Source of the DNA: Phaseolus vulgaris
Taxonomy: Eukaryota; Streptophyta; Magnoliopsida; Fabales; Fabaceae
Direction of reading: 5' to 3'
DNA: 64,000 bases
Assembly: GCF_000499845.2 (NCBI RefSeq)
Contig: NC_023758.2
Coordinates: forward strand, 29,538,525 to 29,602,524
Positions 1-12,035 of this stretch are shown here, one piece after another. Each line of letters starts with the position of its first letter. The stretch's first letter is position 1. The notes under the pieces were generated by a model, which saw only the letters and a program-made list of their open reading frames with translations, was not told where the DNA came from and ran no database searches. Both the position numbers and the translations under genes were made by a program.

Positions 1-485
1 AAATCTTAGTTCTTGTTTGTTACATATACATAACAAACTATTTATTGCTTTCAAAGACTGGTCAAAGCATTTAAAATTGGAGCGTAATCAGTTATAAAAT
101 CATTTAATGCTCAGTCAAAGCACAAAACAGTTTTCTGTTATGGTCCCAAAAAAAAAATCGGTTGAATGCCGAATCAATCGGTTGTTTTGGTTTGACAGCA
201 AGTCAACCATCAAAAATAGTTTTCAACCTTTCTAAAAACACCTAAGTATAAAACAGTCGGTTGTTTCAACAAATCAACAGGTTGTTTTTCACTTAGTTTG
301 AAAAAAACTTTCAATTAAAAGGTTTAAGAATGCTTAAGCTTTGGATTCAATCAAAAGTGGATTTACACAAAAAATCTACCCTAAATCCTATTTTAAAATA
401 CCTCTGCAACAGCAAGCACAACCAACCTTTCATCAAACTTCAAAGGGTTTGGATTCTTCTAAGCTTGAACACACTTGATTCAATA
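1..485 (-). mobile_element. Partial Sirevirus-like Ty1/copia LTR, cut by window edge
   Basis: Read on the minus strand this matches the first ~480 bp of the LTRs of copia element B (34519 and 39834): the same order of a TGTTGAATCAAG-like start, an AATCCAAACCCTTTGA block, a TTGATTGAATCCAAAGC block and palindrome pairs. The LTR terminus is expected at 485, but the last bases read CAATA rather than CAACA, so the terminal dinucleotide has mutated. It interrupts the Athila integrase that resumes at 486. Palindrome pairs lie at about 150-186 (spacing one base short) and 250-287. Whether this is a solo LTR or the end of a full element to the left cannot be seen. Confidence 0.8.
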
Positions 486-1149
486 GCAATAACCTACCAT
501 CCTCAAACTAATGGTCAGGCAGAGGTTTCTAACAGGGAAATTATGAAGATTTTGGAAAAAATAGTATCTTCTTCCAGAAAGGATTGGTCTAACAAGCTTG
601 ATAAAGCTCTCTGGGCTTATAGAACAACATTTAAGACATTTACATATTTGTCTCCATTCCAATTGATATATGGTAAAGCATGTCATCTTCCGGTGGAATT
701 GGAACACAATACTGGGCAATCAAGTTTTTAAACTTTGATCCTAAAGTTGTTGGAGAGAAGAGAAAAGTGCAACTTCATGAACTTGAAGAAATGAGATTCA
801 ATGCTTACCAAACTTCAAAACTTTATAAAGATCGGGTCAAATTTTGAAAAGAACTTTTGAACCAGGTCAATTGGTGTTGTTATTCAATTCCAGGTTGAGG
901 CTTTTCCCTGGAAAACTCAAATCAAAATGGTCAGGACCATTCCAAGTCAAACAAGTAAAACCATATGGAGCAGTGGAATTGGAAGATCCTGTCTCAAAAA
1001 GAAGTTGGGTGGTCAATGGACAAAGATTGAAGCATTATTTTGGTGGTGAAGTTGAAAGGCACACCACTATGATCCTAAGTAAATCAGACGTCAAGCTATA
1101 TGACGTTAAACGAGCGTTTGCTGGGAGACAACCTAGTGTTTTGTTTTGA
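486..1149 (+). pseudogene. Ty3/gypsy Athila-type integrase C-terminal part (broken)
   Basis: The frames give the end of an integrase core ([16 protein letters not shown]), then ALWAYRT, then the Athila-typical [13 protein letters not shown], then the C-terminal segment with PGQLVLLFNSRLRLFPGKL and WSGPFQVKQV. These motifs are established markers of Athila/Tat-lineage Ty3/gypsy pol. The reading is split: a frameshift near 715-731 and a stop at about 844-846 break the protein, and the N-terminal part is cut off by the inserted copia LTR at 485/486. The pol ends at 1149. It is the 3' end of an otherwise absent pol; the element continues downstream to its 3' LTR. It is a non-functional remnant. 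Confidence 0.88.
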
Positions 1150-1329
1150 AATGTGTCTTTAATTTTTGTTTTGATTTAGTAGTATGTTTTAATATTTGAT
1201 GTCTTTAAAACCAGTTTGATATGTGAAATGGTCATGTAGGTTTCAAATGTTAGGTGAAATGAATGGATGGAAGAAAGTTTAAAAATGTTTGAAACTTTTG
1301 GTAAAGACAAAATGAAAATTTTCAAGAAA

Positions 1330-1760
1330 ATTTCATTGTAGGGTAATTTTAGCTTAAACTAGAACCTTTAGCCTAAGCTAGATATGTAGAAAAATAAAGA
1401 AATTTTGTTCTGCAACTTTAGCTTGAGCTAAAATGAGCTAGCTTGAGCTAGAAAACTCTGTTGCTCTTTGCCAAACTTTAGCTTGAGCTAAAATGAGCTA
1501 ACTTGAGCTAGAAAACTCTGTTGCTCTCTGCCAAACTTTAACTTGAGCTAAAATGAGCTAGCTTGAGCTAGAAAACTCTGTTGCTCTTGGCCAAACTTTA
1601 GCCTGAGCTAAAATGGGCTAGCCTGGGCTAAACAAATTTGTTGTTCTCTGCCAAACTTTAGCTTAAGCTAAAATGAGCTAGCTTGAGCTAGAAAATTTGT
1701 TGCTCTCTGTCAAACTTTAGCCTGAGCTAAAAAAGATCTAGCCTAAGCTAGTGGGATTTT
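1330..1760. repeat. 60-bp tandem repeat of TAGCTTGAGCTA palindrome pairs
   Basis: Six copies at an almost exact 60-bp period (unit starts near 1417, 1477, 1537, 1597, 1657 and 1716). Each unit has two TAGCTTGAGCTA-like imperfect palindromes about 20 bp apart, then a spacer such as AACTCTGTTGCTCTCTGCC. It lies in the untranslated stretch between the Athila pol and its aORF. The remainder of 1150-2238 holds no gene that I can see. The same motif recurs in the LTR of this element (5215-5405) and in an unrelated gypsy LTR (53383-53640). Confidence 0.92.
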
Positions 1761-2238
1761 TTCTAAAAAAAATGCAGAATTTTAAAATCACATTTTTAAA
1801 ACTCTGCACCCTAACTCATTTTCAATCAATCATTCTCTGTTTTAAAAAAATTCCATCCGAAATCTTTCATCTACATAGCCATTCTCAAACATTTCATCTA
1901 CATTACCATTACCAAGGTAAGTAATTATTCATCTCCATAGCCATTCTCATTGTCATTCCCATTCAACCATGTTCATTCAAGCGTGTTTCCATTTCCATTT
2001 TATAGTTTCGTTCTTAAATTGAAAGATTCAATCTTTTTGAAATTTCAATGTCTTGATGTTGAATAGGATTGTTGAATAGGATATTCAAAGTTAAGTACTA
2101 TTTCCACGGATTAAATACCAAACCAAAAAGTACTCATTCAATGTCATTTTATACATTGCATATCAAGTGTTTGTTAAAATGCTAATCAAATAAAACACTT
2201 TGATTTTGAGAAATGTTTATTCTTATATGTGCATAAAA

Positions 2239-3565
2239 ATGGGTCGTACCAAATCTACAACGGGTATTAATCCAACACAGTTTAACAAAGGAAAAAGAGC
2301 TAGAGTTGAGTCACCCAACCCATCAAGAAATATTGAGCCAACCAAAGACAATAAGCAAAGATATGAAGAGCTGAAAACTTGGACTTTTATTTCAGAAAGG
2401 AAAATAATACTTTTTCCTGGAGAATTTGATTCCTTTTTTAACGGGCTACTGCAAAGAAATTGGACAAAATTGGCAGATCCTTATCCCAAGTATGATCCAA
2501 ATATAGTTCTTGAATTTTATACAAATGCTTAGGTTGAAGATCCGAATGATTTGAAGGCCAAAGTCAAGGGTATATGGATTTACTATGACAGAAATGCAAT
2601 CAACCAATTTTTATGAAATCCATTACCAGATAATGTGGAATGTACTTATCAAACAATCAAAAATTCAAGAGATGAATGATTCAACGAGAGAGATATTGTA
2701 GAAAAATTATGCATTCCAAACAAATCATTTCAGACAGGATCCATTGGGCACTCATTAAGGATAAAAAAAATATATGAAGACTCTAGCTCAGGTTTGGATG
2801 AATTTTCTGCTGGCTAACATTATACATTTAGGACATGTCTCTAAGAGACAACTATAAGGTTGATGTAGCTCAAATCATATATGATCATATCTATAAAACT
2901 ACAAGGCTGGAAATAAATAAAAATAATGAAAAAGCCAAAGGTTCCTTAGGGTTTCCAACACTCATTACAACTCTATGTGCAAGTCAAGGGGTGACAGTGA
3001 ATCCAACTATAAAAATCAGACCTGCCATTGACAAAAAATTCATTGATCAAAATTGTATCAATCTTGAAGAAGTTCATCAACAACCACATCCTCCACATTC
3101 AACTCATGTTGAAGATCAACCTTCTACGGTTCCTTCAGAACAACATTCTGCAACTCCAATCACAATGGAGCATATCATGGAATATAACAGAGCCTCAACA
3201 GAGCACATCCAACTGCAGAATGCCTCCAACCATAAAGGCATTTTGTACATTCAACAAGGCCTTTACCATGGTTCATCTCAAGGTCAAAATAATCCATGGA
3301 TGACACCTGCTGAATTTAATAATTATTTATCTTGGCCTGGGACAGGCACAATTTTTTAGGGGAAGTAGGAGCGTCTGAAGTTGGGATTAGAGTTGGAGAT
3401 GAATCTAAAATGAGAGTTGGAGAGGAAGATGTTACTGGTTTCTATGCAAAGGATGCACAAGAAATGGGAGTTGGACCATTTGGAGCAACAACAGATGAAG
3501 ATCCAAACCAAGTTCAAAATGATGATGTTGGCACAGAGCGGAACAAAATCACAAGAGGAGATTGA
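2239..3565 (+). pseudogene. Athila additional ORF (plant retrotransposon aORF), broken
   Basis: The reading starts at the ATG at 2239 (MGRTKSTTGINPTQFNKGKR), a basic N-terminus. It continues through FISERKIILFPGEFDSFF and YDPNIVLEFYTNA to an in-frame stop at 2530-2532, then goes on through further stops and frame changes to 3565. The layout (basic leader, F.ER entry motif, YP..v.EFY.N, V+G..i.yd...I..fL) resembles the 'putative plant transposon protein' domain found between pol and 3' LTR in many plant Athila-type elements. The molecular function of that domain is unknown; some such ORFs have been called env-like. At least three stops and two frameshifts make it a pseudogene. The tail (3120-3560) is low-complexity, rich in Gln, His and acidic residues. 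Confidence 0.7.
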
Positions 3566-4986
3566 TACTTCTGATGCACAATGAACAGAAAATTGGTTTT
3601 ATCTTTTTTGTTTAACTTTAATTTCAATATTAATTTAGTTTAAGTAGTTTAGTTTAGTAAGTTGACTTTAGCAGTTTAGTTTAATATTTCTTACTTTAGC
3701 TTTTGTTGATGGCAAGCTTAAGTTAGTATAGTGGCTGATGTTTGCATATTTTGTGAAATCTTGTATATAGATAGATGATAGTATAATTTTTTTGGAAAAA
3801 GAAATCAAACCATAATTAGAACAATCAAATGGATTGATCAGAGACTTAATTTGAAAAAGAATTTGTGGCTGGAATCATAAGTCAAATTGAGAAAGGATAG
3901 TAATGTGTAAAAGTTGGAACAAGGTAAACAATTGAAAGCAATGACTAGAACAAATGAGGAATTGATATTAGCCAACCAAGTGAAAGTGTGAAACCTTTAA
4001 ACAGTTTGAGAGACTTTCACTTGTGAAGAGTTAATTGAGGTTGCCTAATTTTCTAGTCAATTTGCATCACAAAATCAAATATGGAGATGATTGAGGCATG
4101 TTTAATAGAGCTGGATGTGAGAAAACCCAGGGCCAAACCGCTAACCTTTGCAATATATAATAAATGTCTAGAAAAATAACCTTTTTTGAACTGAAATTTG
4201 TTTTATTGCACCCTAACTTCTGATATACATTTATTGTCCTACCCTGTGGTATGTTAATAAAAAGAGAGCATAGGTGCAATTCAAATTTTTATAATTAGAA
4301 GAATTGGGTTTGGTGGGGCTGTTGGGATCTTGAGAATGAAAAAAAGAACAAAAATAAAAAAAAGGGATTACAAAATAATCCACATTCTCATTCTCTTTTC
4401 TAAAAAAAAAGAGAAGAAAAAGAAAAGAAAAGGGGATTACAAAAATAAAAAGGGAAGTAATGTGGATGAATCTTATGGAAGGGATAATGAATAACACAAT
4501 TAGAAATTGAATTGCAAATATGTTAATCTTTTGTTAAGTGTGCATTTTGTTATCCAGGAAAAACCAAATTTTCTTTGTAACTCAACCTCATTACAACCTG
4601 AAAAAGACCTCAAGATCTATGTTTGTGAAAGTATTTGTAATCAACTGGAAATGAAAGGCAACCTTAAATTAGCTTGGAAATCAGTAAAAAGAGAGGGAAA
4701 ACACTCACCAATGAGGAATGAAGAGAGAAATTCCTTAGTTTGATTCTTAGTGAAGAGTAACAATTGTTTACCTTGGAAATTGAATACATTCTTATCTTGT
4801 CTTGGTTAGAATTGATAGGAAACACCATAATTTTTTGTTGAATTATCCTATGCTCTTTTCATGAAGTTGTTATGATATTGAACTATAGATTTGATTTCTA
4901 AGGATTTTGGGGAGGAATGAACTCTTATTTTTTGGGATTCAATTACTTTGCTTGAGGACAAGCAAGATTCTAGGTTGGGGGAAAAT
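3566..4986 (+). other. Athila 3' untranslated region with polypurine tract
   Basis: No gene is supported here. The short open frames (for example 4067-4497 on the minus strand) are AT-rich and have no recognisable motif. The purine-rich run AGGTTGGGGGAAAAT at about 4972-4986, directly before TGATAAGTGCC, is a good polypurine tract for plus-strand priming and fixes the 3' LTR start. Confidence 0.7.
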
Positions 4987-5214
4987 TGATAAGTGCCAAT
5001 GTGTAGTTTTTATGATTGATAAAATTGAACACTTTGGAACTTAATTGTTGCTTTATGTTAGAAAATTACCCTAATATGAGAATTATTGAATTCGATTATA
5101 TATTTTGAACCAAGAAACAAATTAAGAAATTTAATCTCATTTTTTGTGTAAATTGTAGATGAATATGAAGCATTGAAAGAAAGAAAGCAAAAACTTAATT
5201 GGATCACTAGAAGA

Positions 5215-5405
5215 TTTATCTCAAGTTAGAAGATTTAGCTCAAGCTAGAAGATTTAGCTCAAGCTAGAGGATTTAGCTCAAGCTAAAACTATTCAGATTT
5301 GATTAAAGGTGCAGTACTAATCTAGCTCAGGCTAGAATTGCTAGCTCAAGCTAAAAATGCACTGAAAGATCTAGCTTAAGCTAAATTGGCTCGCTTGAGC
5401 TAAAG
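5215..5405. repeat. TTTAGCTCAAGCTAGA palindrome cluster in LTR
   Basis: Four consecutive TTTAGCTCAAGCTAGAA-like copies (the first degenerate) at a 19-bp period from about 5217 to 5288, then scattered copies to 5405. The arms CTAGCT and AGCTAG are separated by CA, so each copy can fold on itself. Confidence 0.85.
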
Positions 5406-5649
5406 TTCAATATATAAATTTTGGAACAAAGTAAAAATAGAGGCGGTGAAACAAGAAGTGATTTTTAGAGAGAAGCTAGTGAGAGAAAGAGACGAAAACC
5501 TCTATTCTTAGGAGAAGAACTTGCTAAGATCAACCCTTCTTATACAATCCAGATCAAGAATGAAGATTGGAGGAGCTGTCATGAGTGGCTAAGTGCTTTC
5601 TAACTTGGGATTGAATGTAATCTACTTTGATCAAATGTATTCTTGGTAG

Positions 5650-5653
5650 TGTG

Positions 5654-5707
<54 letters not shown>

Positions 5708-5708
5708 A
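5650..5708. repeat. (TA)n(CA)n(TA)n compound microsatellite
   Basis: Alternating TA, then CA, then TA dinucleotides inside the Athila-like LTR. Confidence 0.95.
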
Positions 5709-6309
5709 TATTTTCTTTTCTAATTGTTCTTGGTGTTTTCGTTTCATGCTTATTGCTTGATTCTATCTGATAAATGCAGTCTTGATTTTGATCCTTAAAT
5801 TTAACTGGAAAGTACCTTTAAGGATCTGAAATAGATGAAAATACTTGATAACTTGTAATGCTAGGAATAGATTTCGAGTTTTTAATTGCATCATAATTCT
5901 GTTCATAAAGTTGGATGATTTGTTTGATATCTGAGGAATCATTATTTGAGAAATTATCTTATGAATTTCATCTGTGAGGAATCAAGGTGAATGACTTTAA
6001 ATTAAGCATAAAGAATAAGTAGTTTTGAGTATTATGTATTGTATTATTCCAAAATACAAATGATTGAAATAGACTTAATTCAATCCCAAGTATATTTCTC
6101 TATATTTGATAAGTTATTTTTGTTTTTGGTTGAATCAAACCCTATATCTCTGAGTTACTAGTGAAATCTTTAATTTGGTTATGAACATGTTCTCAAAATT
6201 ATTTTCTATACTTAATGAGTTTTATAACAGAACATCTTAATTAGAATTGTTCCATGTGGTTTTGACATTCGTACTTTAAAGAGTACTATATTACAGTTGA
6301 TTCGGTACA

Positions 6310-6945
6310 CTTGTCGAAAAAAATCAACACCGAACTCTCCTATGTTGTCAACAAAGCTTGTCAATTCATGCAAAACCCACAGGAACATCACTGAAAAGTA
6401 GTTAAACATATCTTAAGATACCTTGCTGGAACCACAACACATGGTTTGCTCATCAAACGTAGCCTCTCCATGGATATCCTTTCTTTCAGCGATGCATAAT
6501 GGGGTTGTGACATTGACGATCGAAAATCCACCACCGATTATTGTGTTTACCTTGGAACAAACATAATAGCTTGGTCTTCACATAAACAAAAGATAGTTTC
6601 GAGAAGTAGTACCGGAGCATAGTTGTTGTTCTAACTGAGGTTATTTGGCTTCATCAATCTCTTCTTCATGAACTACACATTTCTACTAGTCAATCACATC
6701 TCTTTACTGATAACCTGTGAAATGTTTTACTCAGTGCAAATCCAGTCATGCATTCTCGTACAAAACACTTTGAATTAGATCTCCACTTTATTAGGGATTA
6801 CGTTCAAAAACAACTCGTTAAGTTAATTCATCTTCCCACTAAATTTCAAGTAGTCGATGTTTTCACAAAACTAGTGTCTAGTCTTTCTTTCACTAGTTTT
6901 CGTCGTAAACTTATGGTTACTTATAAATCATAACTTTAAGGAGAT
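6310..6945 (+). pseudogene. Ty1/copia RNase H remnant
   Basis: Fragmented frames read, in order: QFM.NPQEH, LRYLAGTTTHGL, a D/S-A-x-x-G segment with the ENPPPIIVF region that is normally RST.GYC, TNIIAWSSHKQK, then HSRTKHFELDLHFIRDYVQ and VDVFTKL. These are the connection/RNase H motifs of plant Ty1/copia pol. Several stops and frameshifts are present. The end AACTTTAAGGAGATAT at about 6932-6945 looks like a polypurine tract just before an LTR. Confidence 0.8.
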
Positions 6946-8289
6946 ATTAGATAGATACATTTTTTTTATCAATAATGAATAAATAAAATTAGAAAAGGGA
7001 TAGGGTATCACAATCCTTATAAAAACCACGAGACTAAACCCTCTTATGGCTAAAACCCAAACCACTCTTACTAAGGCTTTAAACCTGAGTTGGTGCAAAG
7101 GGAGAGCAACCAAAAAAAACATCATAATTACAAAAAGACCTACATCCAACCTATATTGAAAAGGCCTAAAGATTGGCCAAAACATGTGCCTAAAAACTGC
7201 TATAGGCAGCATCTGGAGAAAGCGTGAGCAGCACAAGAAAACATAAGCCAGCTGTAGCAAATTCTGCAACATGGCTCCCCTTAACAGCACCAAAACAACA
7301 CCTTAAAAGCGAAAACCAGCAAACTGCATCAAAGTTTCATCTGTTATCCGCAATACTGCACTAGTCCTTACTCTTGGTTTTCTACCAGCAAAACTTCACG
7401 TGAAGTTCCCCATAAGAATTTCCACTCTGTTTTGCATAAGGCACCATTCAGCAGCAACTATGAAGCCCCTTTATCTACTGAAACTTGTCGACAACCGCTT
7501 GAACCTTCAGGCCAGAAAAACTTTACAAAAAGCTACAAAAAGACCGCAAGTTCCAATTGCTTAAAAGCACAAACAGATTAAAATAACTGCGACAGGATAG
7601 AGCTTGCCCTTTTTCAAGAACCCGCTCAACAAAAGTGTCTTACTGATATAAAAGCATCTCTACCAGCCAAGATACAACTCTCCAGTTAAAAAAAAAACAC
7701 ATCAACTTGCCACGTAAAGACAAAAATCTTCATCTTCCATTCCCCTACAAAACAAAACCAGATTAAGCCTACTCAGCCCCCGCCAACCAGCTTCACAGCT
7801 AGACCTCTTCCAAACTTCCATGAAAGACTGGCTACACTCCCTCCCCTGAACACACTACCTCAACCCATCCAGAATCTACCCATCTTTTGCTGCAAACCAA
7901 CACCAACCAGCAGACACCAAGAAACACTGATAGGTTACTCTATACATCAACACTTCCAAGACAGCAGTTTCACAGCCTTACAAGTTCCCATTACTAACCT
8001 TCACACATAGCTTTTGATGCTTAAATTAGGATTAAGATTCCAATAGATAAAGGAACGTAACCTATATTTCAACCATAATCAACAACTCAGTTGTGCCATT
8101 TGGAAGATTTCGGCCGCATCGAAAACTCCTTGGTTGAAGACGATTTTGAAGAAGATTAGGTAGTTACATGCACATGCACTATAATTACATAGTTACGTAT
8201 ACATGCACTATTGACCTATATATGGCCTTCCATCTCTTTGTATGCGTGAATAATAATAATACATTTTTTCTTCTCACAATAGTTCTAAC
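6946..8289 (+). mobile_element. Copia 3' LTR remnant interrupted by a LINE tail
   Basis: It begins TTAGATAGATAC after the polypurine-like tract and resumes after about 8010. The last part (8100-8289) holds TATATATGGCC, a TATTCACGCA-like complement and ends TTCTCACAATAGTTCTAACA, the ending usual for copia LTRs. The LINE fragment 6958-8010 splits it. No target duplication was identified. Confidence 0.5.
6958..8010 (-). mobile_element. LINE 3' UTR fragment
   Basis: On the plus strand it starts TTTTTTTATCAATAATGAAT and soon reads CACAATCCTTATAA. This is the reverse complement of the family 3' end (…GTGTCCC…TTTATTC…TGATAAAAAAA) seen at 16375, 32461, 40985, 48755 and 56363. The body is CA-rich and has no ORF2 motifs, so I read it as 3' UTR only. 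The left/5' limit is approximate. Confidence 0.6.
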
Positions 8290-9860
8290 ATCACTAAAGA
8301 AAAAATATCAATTTGTAGAATTTTTATTTACTTAAAGGAGATGTATGGTATGTTCCGTGTAGCTTCCACGTGTTTCACAAATTTTGATGTGTTTTTCGAT
8401 ACTAAGGACGGCAAGAAATATGCATTTGCTAATTTGCTTGAAGGATGTGTAATAAGAACCCTACATTATTTTGTTATAGTTCCATGACTATGAAGCATCG
8501 CATTGCATTGTTAAGCAAACATAAAGAAGGTCGTTTTATACCAAAATGCAAACATAAATTCTGAATGTTTTTATTTAGATTACAAGTTTTAAACATTTTT
8601 AATTTGTGTATAATAGAAACGCAGAACAATTATATAACGTATGAAATTTAAATATAAATATAAACTCTAAAAAATAGTTCGATGTTCATTTTAGAATTAC
8701 TTATTTTTCAAGATTTTAAAACGTAAAAATACATAATTTATAAGATTTTCTGATTTTGTTTTAACAAATTTAAAAAATATAATGTTATAGAAACAATTAA
8801 ATACTAAAATTCGTCCTTACTGTTTTAAATTAAATAAAAGTTCATTTAAAGAATCTAATAAAAAAAATTCCAAAAAATAAATTTTGAAATTTAAAGTAAA
8901 GAAAAAATATAAAAAGATGAATAGTATATTAAAAATTAGACTATGAAAGTCAACTGTAATCAAAAGTCTTTTCCATGATCTGCATTACAAACATTATATT
9001 AGTGTGTCTATTATATTATCTAGTTAAAAAATTATATTAAGTTTTTATTTGTAAATATATTTTTTACCATTATTTTCTCTGGTGACACTATTTTTTATTG
9101 AAGGTTCATTAATCATTATTTCTAAATCAATATCTTCATTCAGGAGTTATTATAACCTCCATATTTTTAGGTTTTATCTCCTTCCTTTCTTCAAAACTTC
9201 ATTCTTCTTTATTTCAATGATTTTATCTTAGGATTATTTTTTTAAACTCAATATCTCTTTTAAGGATACAAATTAATAAATTATCTTTGAAAAAATAATC
9301 ATAGAATTTGGAATTCTCCCAGTATTGAATAATTGAACTTTACCATCATATCCTTATTTATAAATAACTTCTTATATCTTATTGCATCATTATTACTTGA
9401 CTTTAAAAATAAAGACGATTAAAAATGTAAGAAAATTATTTTTTATCAGCAAAGAAGTTATATTTCTGTAGTAAAGCATTTAAGGCATTATAATCTATTT
9501 ATACTATATTTACATCAAGAATGCCCTGCATATAGACGTTGCTCTCATACTATAGATACAATATAAGCCTTCAAAAAGATACATAAAAAGTCTACCTCTC
9601 TGTTGCTTTATCCCCTGCCTACGAAATATATACTAAATATTTGAACTGTCCATCTCATTAACATAATTGTTTTGTTCATTACTACCTGAATAGTTCATGA
9701 TCAACATAACCTAACATAAAAAAAATTTGAATTTACATACAAAGAAATTCGAAGAAAATTATTTTTATTCCTTATTAATATTATTATGATTAATGTTATG
9801 GACAAGTAGTGTTGGGAGTAATCAAACTCTAAATATAATGAGTAAACATAAAATTTTATA
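8290..9860. other. AT-rich DNA, no gene seen
   Basis: No ORF with a recognisable motif, no splice-coherent exons and no clear repeat. Short A and T runs throughout. Confidence 0.6.
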
Positions 9861-10640
9861 ATTATTATTCTTTGTTGTTATATTATAAAAATTATTATTT
9901 TTGTTATTATTATTATTATTATTATTTTTATCTTTTATTATTCAAACTAATAATAATATTATTATTATAATCATTATTTTTAATTATAATAGTAAAATTA
10001 ATAATAATAATAATATCACTAATAATAATGATATTATTATGATTAATAATATAATATTATATTTATTAATATTTTTATATTTCTTATGAAATAATACTAA
10101 TATTATTATTATTATTTTTAATTATTATTAACAATATAAATAAAAATTTTAATAATAGTAAAAATATTAGTAAAAAAATAAAAAAATAATAATAGAAATA
10201 TTATTAATAATAATATAATACTAATAATATTAATAATAATAATAATTATTATTATTATTATTATAATAAGAATATTATTATATTTAATAATAATGTTACT
10301 AATCTTAATATTATTAATATTATATATGGATACAGAATCATTAGATATAGATATTTGACTAAATTACCTATAGATACATCTTAAGTTAATACTTATAGAT
10401 ATAGATTTGTGGATAAATTATTCACGTATCTTTATCCGTAGATAATATATATTTTGTTATTAATATTATCTACAATGGGTAAGTCACTTAGGGATATGTA
10501 TTTGTTTAGGGATATGTATTTGTAGATAAATTTATCTAAGAATCTATATATGTATAATAATAATAATATTATTAATATTGATAGTAGTATTAATAATAAT
10601 ACGAAAATTATTGTTAATATTATAATTATTAGTATTAATA
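9861..10640. repeat. Long imperfect (ATT/AAT)n tract
   Basis: Dominated by ATT, TAT and AAT triplets on both strands (densest at 9890-10310, again at 10550-10640), broken by a non-repeat piece at about 10320-10545. The open frame at 9901-10089 is only this repeat translated (Leu, Ile, Asn), not a gene. Confidence 0.9.
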
Positions 10641-10654
10641 ATTTTTTAAAAAAA

Positions 10655-11150
10655 ATTGTGGATAATAATTCATATGTATTATTAAATTTACCAATATAAA
10701 AATTTGTGAGTAATATATGTATATAATACAGACGAATAAAGGTTTTTAGATAATATTAGTATATAACGTTGAATTTACTTACAAATTTGTATTTGTGTAT
10801 AATAATTTATCGGTAATTTTGACATCTTTTGTAGTGTTATTTCGTAGTTTGTTTAAATTTTTTTTTAATAATATGAATCATTAATTACGTGTAATAAATT
10901 GTTAATTTTTGACTTTTTATTTTACAAAATCATTATTTTTATAAGATATTTAAATTTTGGTTTAAAAAGTATAAAAAAAAAATTAACATTTTTTTTTCCA
11001 ATTTCATATCTTTCGATAATTTTTATATGTAATACCAACAAATAAAGATTTATGGATAATATCCGTATATAATGCTGAATTTATCTATGAATATGTATCC
11101 GTATATAATAATCCGTCAGTAATTTTCACATTTTTTTTATTGTAACCCTT
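10655..11150. repeat. Two degenerate copies of a ~305-bp AT-rich unit (CACTA-like termini?)
   Basis: The block AATAAAGGTTTTTAGATAAT…TATATAACGTTGAATTTAC…GGTAATTTTGACAT (about 10735-10830) recurs near 11040-11130 as AATAAAGATTTATGGATAAT…TATATAATGCTGAATTTAT…AGTAATTTTCACAT. The offset is about 305 bp. The first copy ends TTTTGTAGTG, the complement of CACTACAAAA, a start used by plant CACTA transposons. The second copy has TTTATTGTAA at that place. A CACTA origin is only suggested. Confidence 0.5.
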
Positions 11151-11554
11151 AATTATGTGTAGTAAATTATTAATTTTTAACTTTCTATTTTACTAAATCA
11201 TTATTTTTATTATATATTTAATTTTTTGGATTAAAAATTACAAAAAAAAGACTTTATTATTTTTTTCCAGTTTTTTTAAAAGTTGATGTGGGTCACCACA
11301 ATTATGCAAGATGTATCTTACTTATTACCCTACAAATTTTATGAGGACGAAGCTATTCTAACCCGTAAATCACCCTTATATAAATAGGTGTGAGAAGTTG
11401 AAATTCGGTCATTCAGTTGTGGAATGAAGGGCATTTACCTCCAACAAACTTTTCAATAATCATATAAAATAAAGTATATATAAAAATAAAAAATGTACAA
11501 GGATAGTAAAAATAGATCGTTTGGGCCTACCAATCAATCACTAATTGGCAATTG

Positions 11555-12035
11555 CTTCCTGCACCCAATCAATTTTGACTCGCATTCAACGAAAATTTTA
11601 AAACCCCATTTTGTCATTTTCACACATTTGTTTACAGATTTCAATATCCGAAAGTCATTTTTATACATTCTGGATTTTGAAATCCGGAAGGTCATCTTCA
11701 TATTTCATTTAAGCTTCCGGATGGTCATATTCGGAAGTGAATAATGAGTTCTGGATTTTCATATCCAGAATGGTGTATTGTAAATGGTGCTAAGAATTGA
11801 GATTCGAAACTCATTTATGTTTGCTTACGGATCTTGACATCGGAAAGGTCATTTATGTTGTCCAAATAAGTTTCCGGATGGTGAAATCTGGAAGTGACAT
11901 ATTAGTTCCAGATTTGTATATCCAGAACTTTGTAATTTGACTTACGGATATGAATATCCAGAAGGTAAAAGTTTAAAATCATTAAGGATAAAATGGATGT
12001 TTCACGTGAGTGTGTTGGGTGCAGATTATAAGTGA
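11555..12035. mobile_element. MITE/foldback-like element with seven internal hairpins
   Basis: CTGCACCCAA near 11560 and TTGGGTGCAG near 12020 form an inverted pair. Between them run seven short hairpins with GGAT…ATCC-type stems and about 6-nt loops, such as CTGGATTTTGAAATCCGG, TTCCGGATGGTCATATTCGG and TCCAGATTTGTATATCCAGA. The short frame 11493-11744 crosses it without coding character. A target duplication was not identified. Confidence 0.55.

Larger units (their letters stand above)
4987..6212 (+). mobile_element. Athila-like 3' LTR
   Basis: It starts TGATAAGTGCCAATGTG right after the polypurine tract. The same start is seen in an LTR fragment at 20035. It carries palindrome repeats at 5215-5405 and a TA/CA microsatellite at about 5650-5708. 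The right end is not defined by a target duplication: copia RNase H sequence is recognisable from about 6310, so the end is placed near 6212 by default. A matching 5' LTR is not in the window. Confidence 0.65.

Noticed and set aside
1330..1760. CRISPR-like regular repeat
   Set aside because: Repeats and spacers are both conserved, there is no unique spacer set, and this is plant DNA within a retroelement.
4231..4497. Minus-strand hydrophobic frame
   Set aside because: Made of A/T-rich homopolymer runs in the Athila untranslated region, with no motif.
9901..10089. 62-residue open frame of Leu, Ile and Asn
   Set aside because: It is the translation of an (ATT)n tract, with no start context or conservation.
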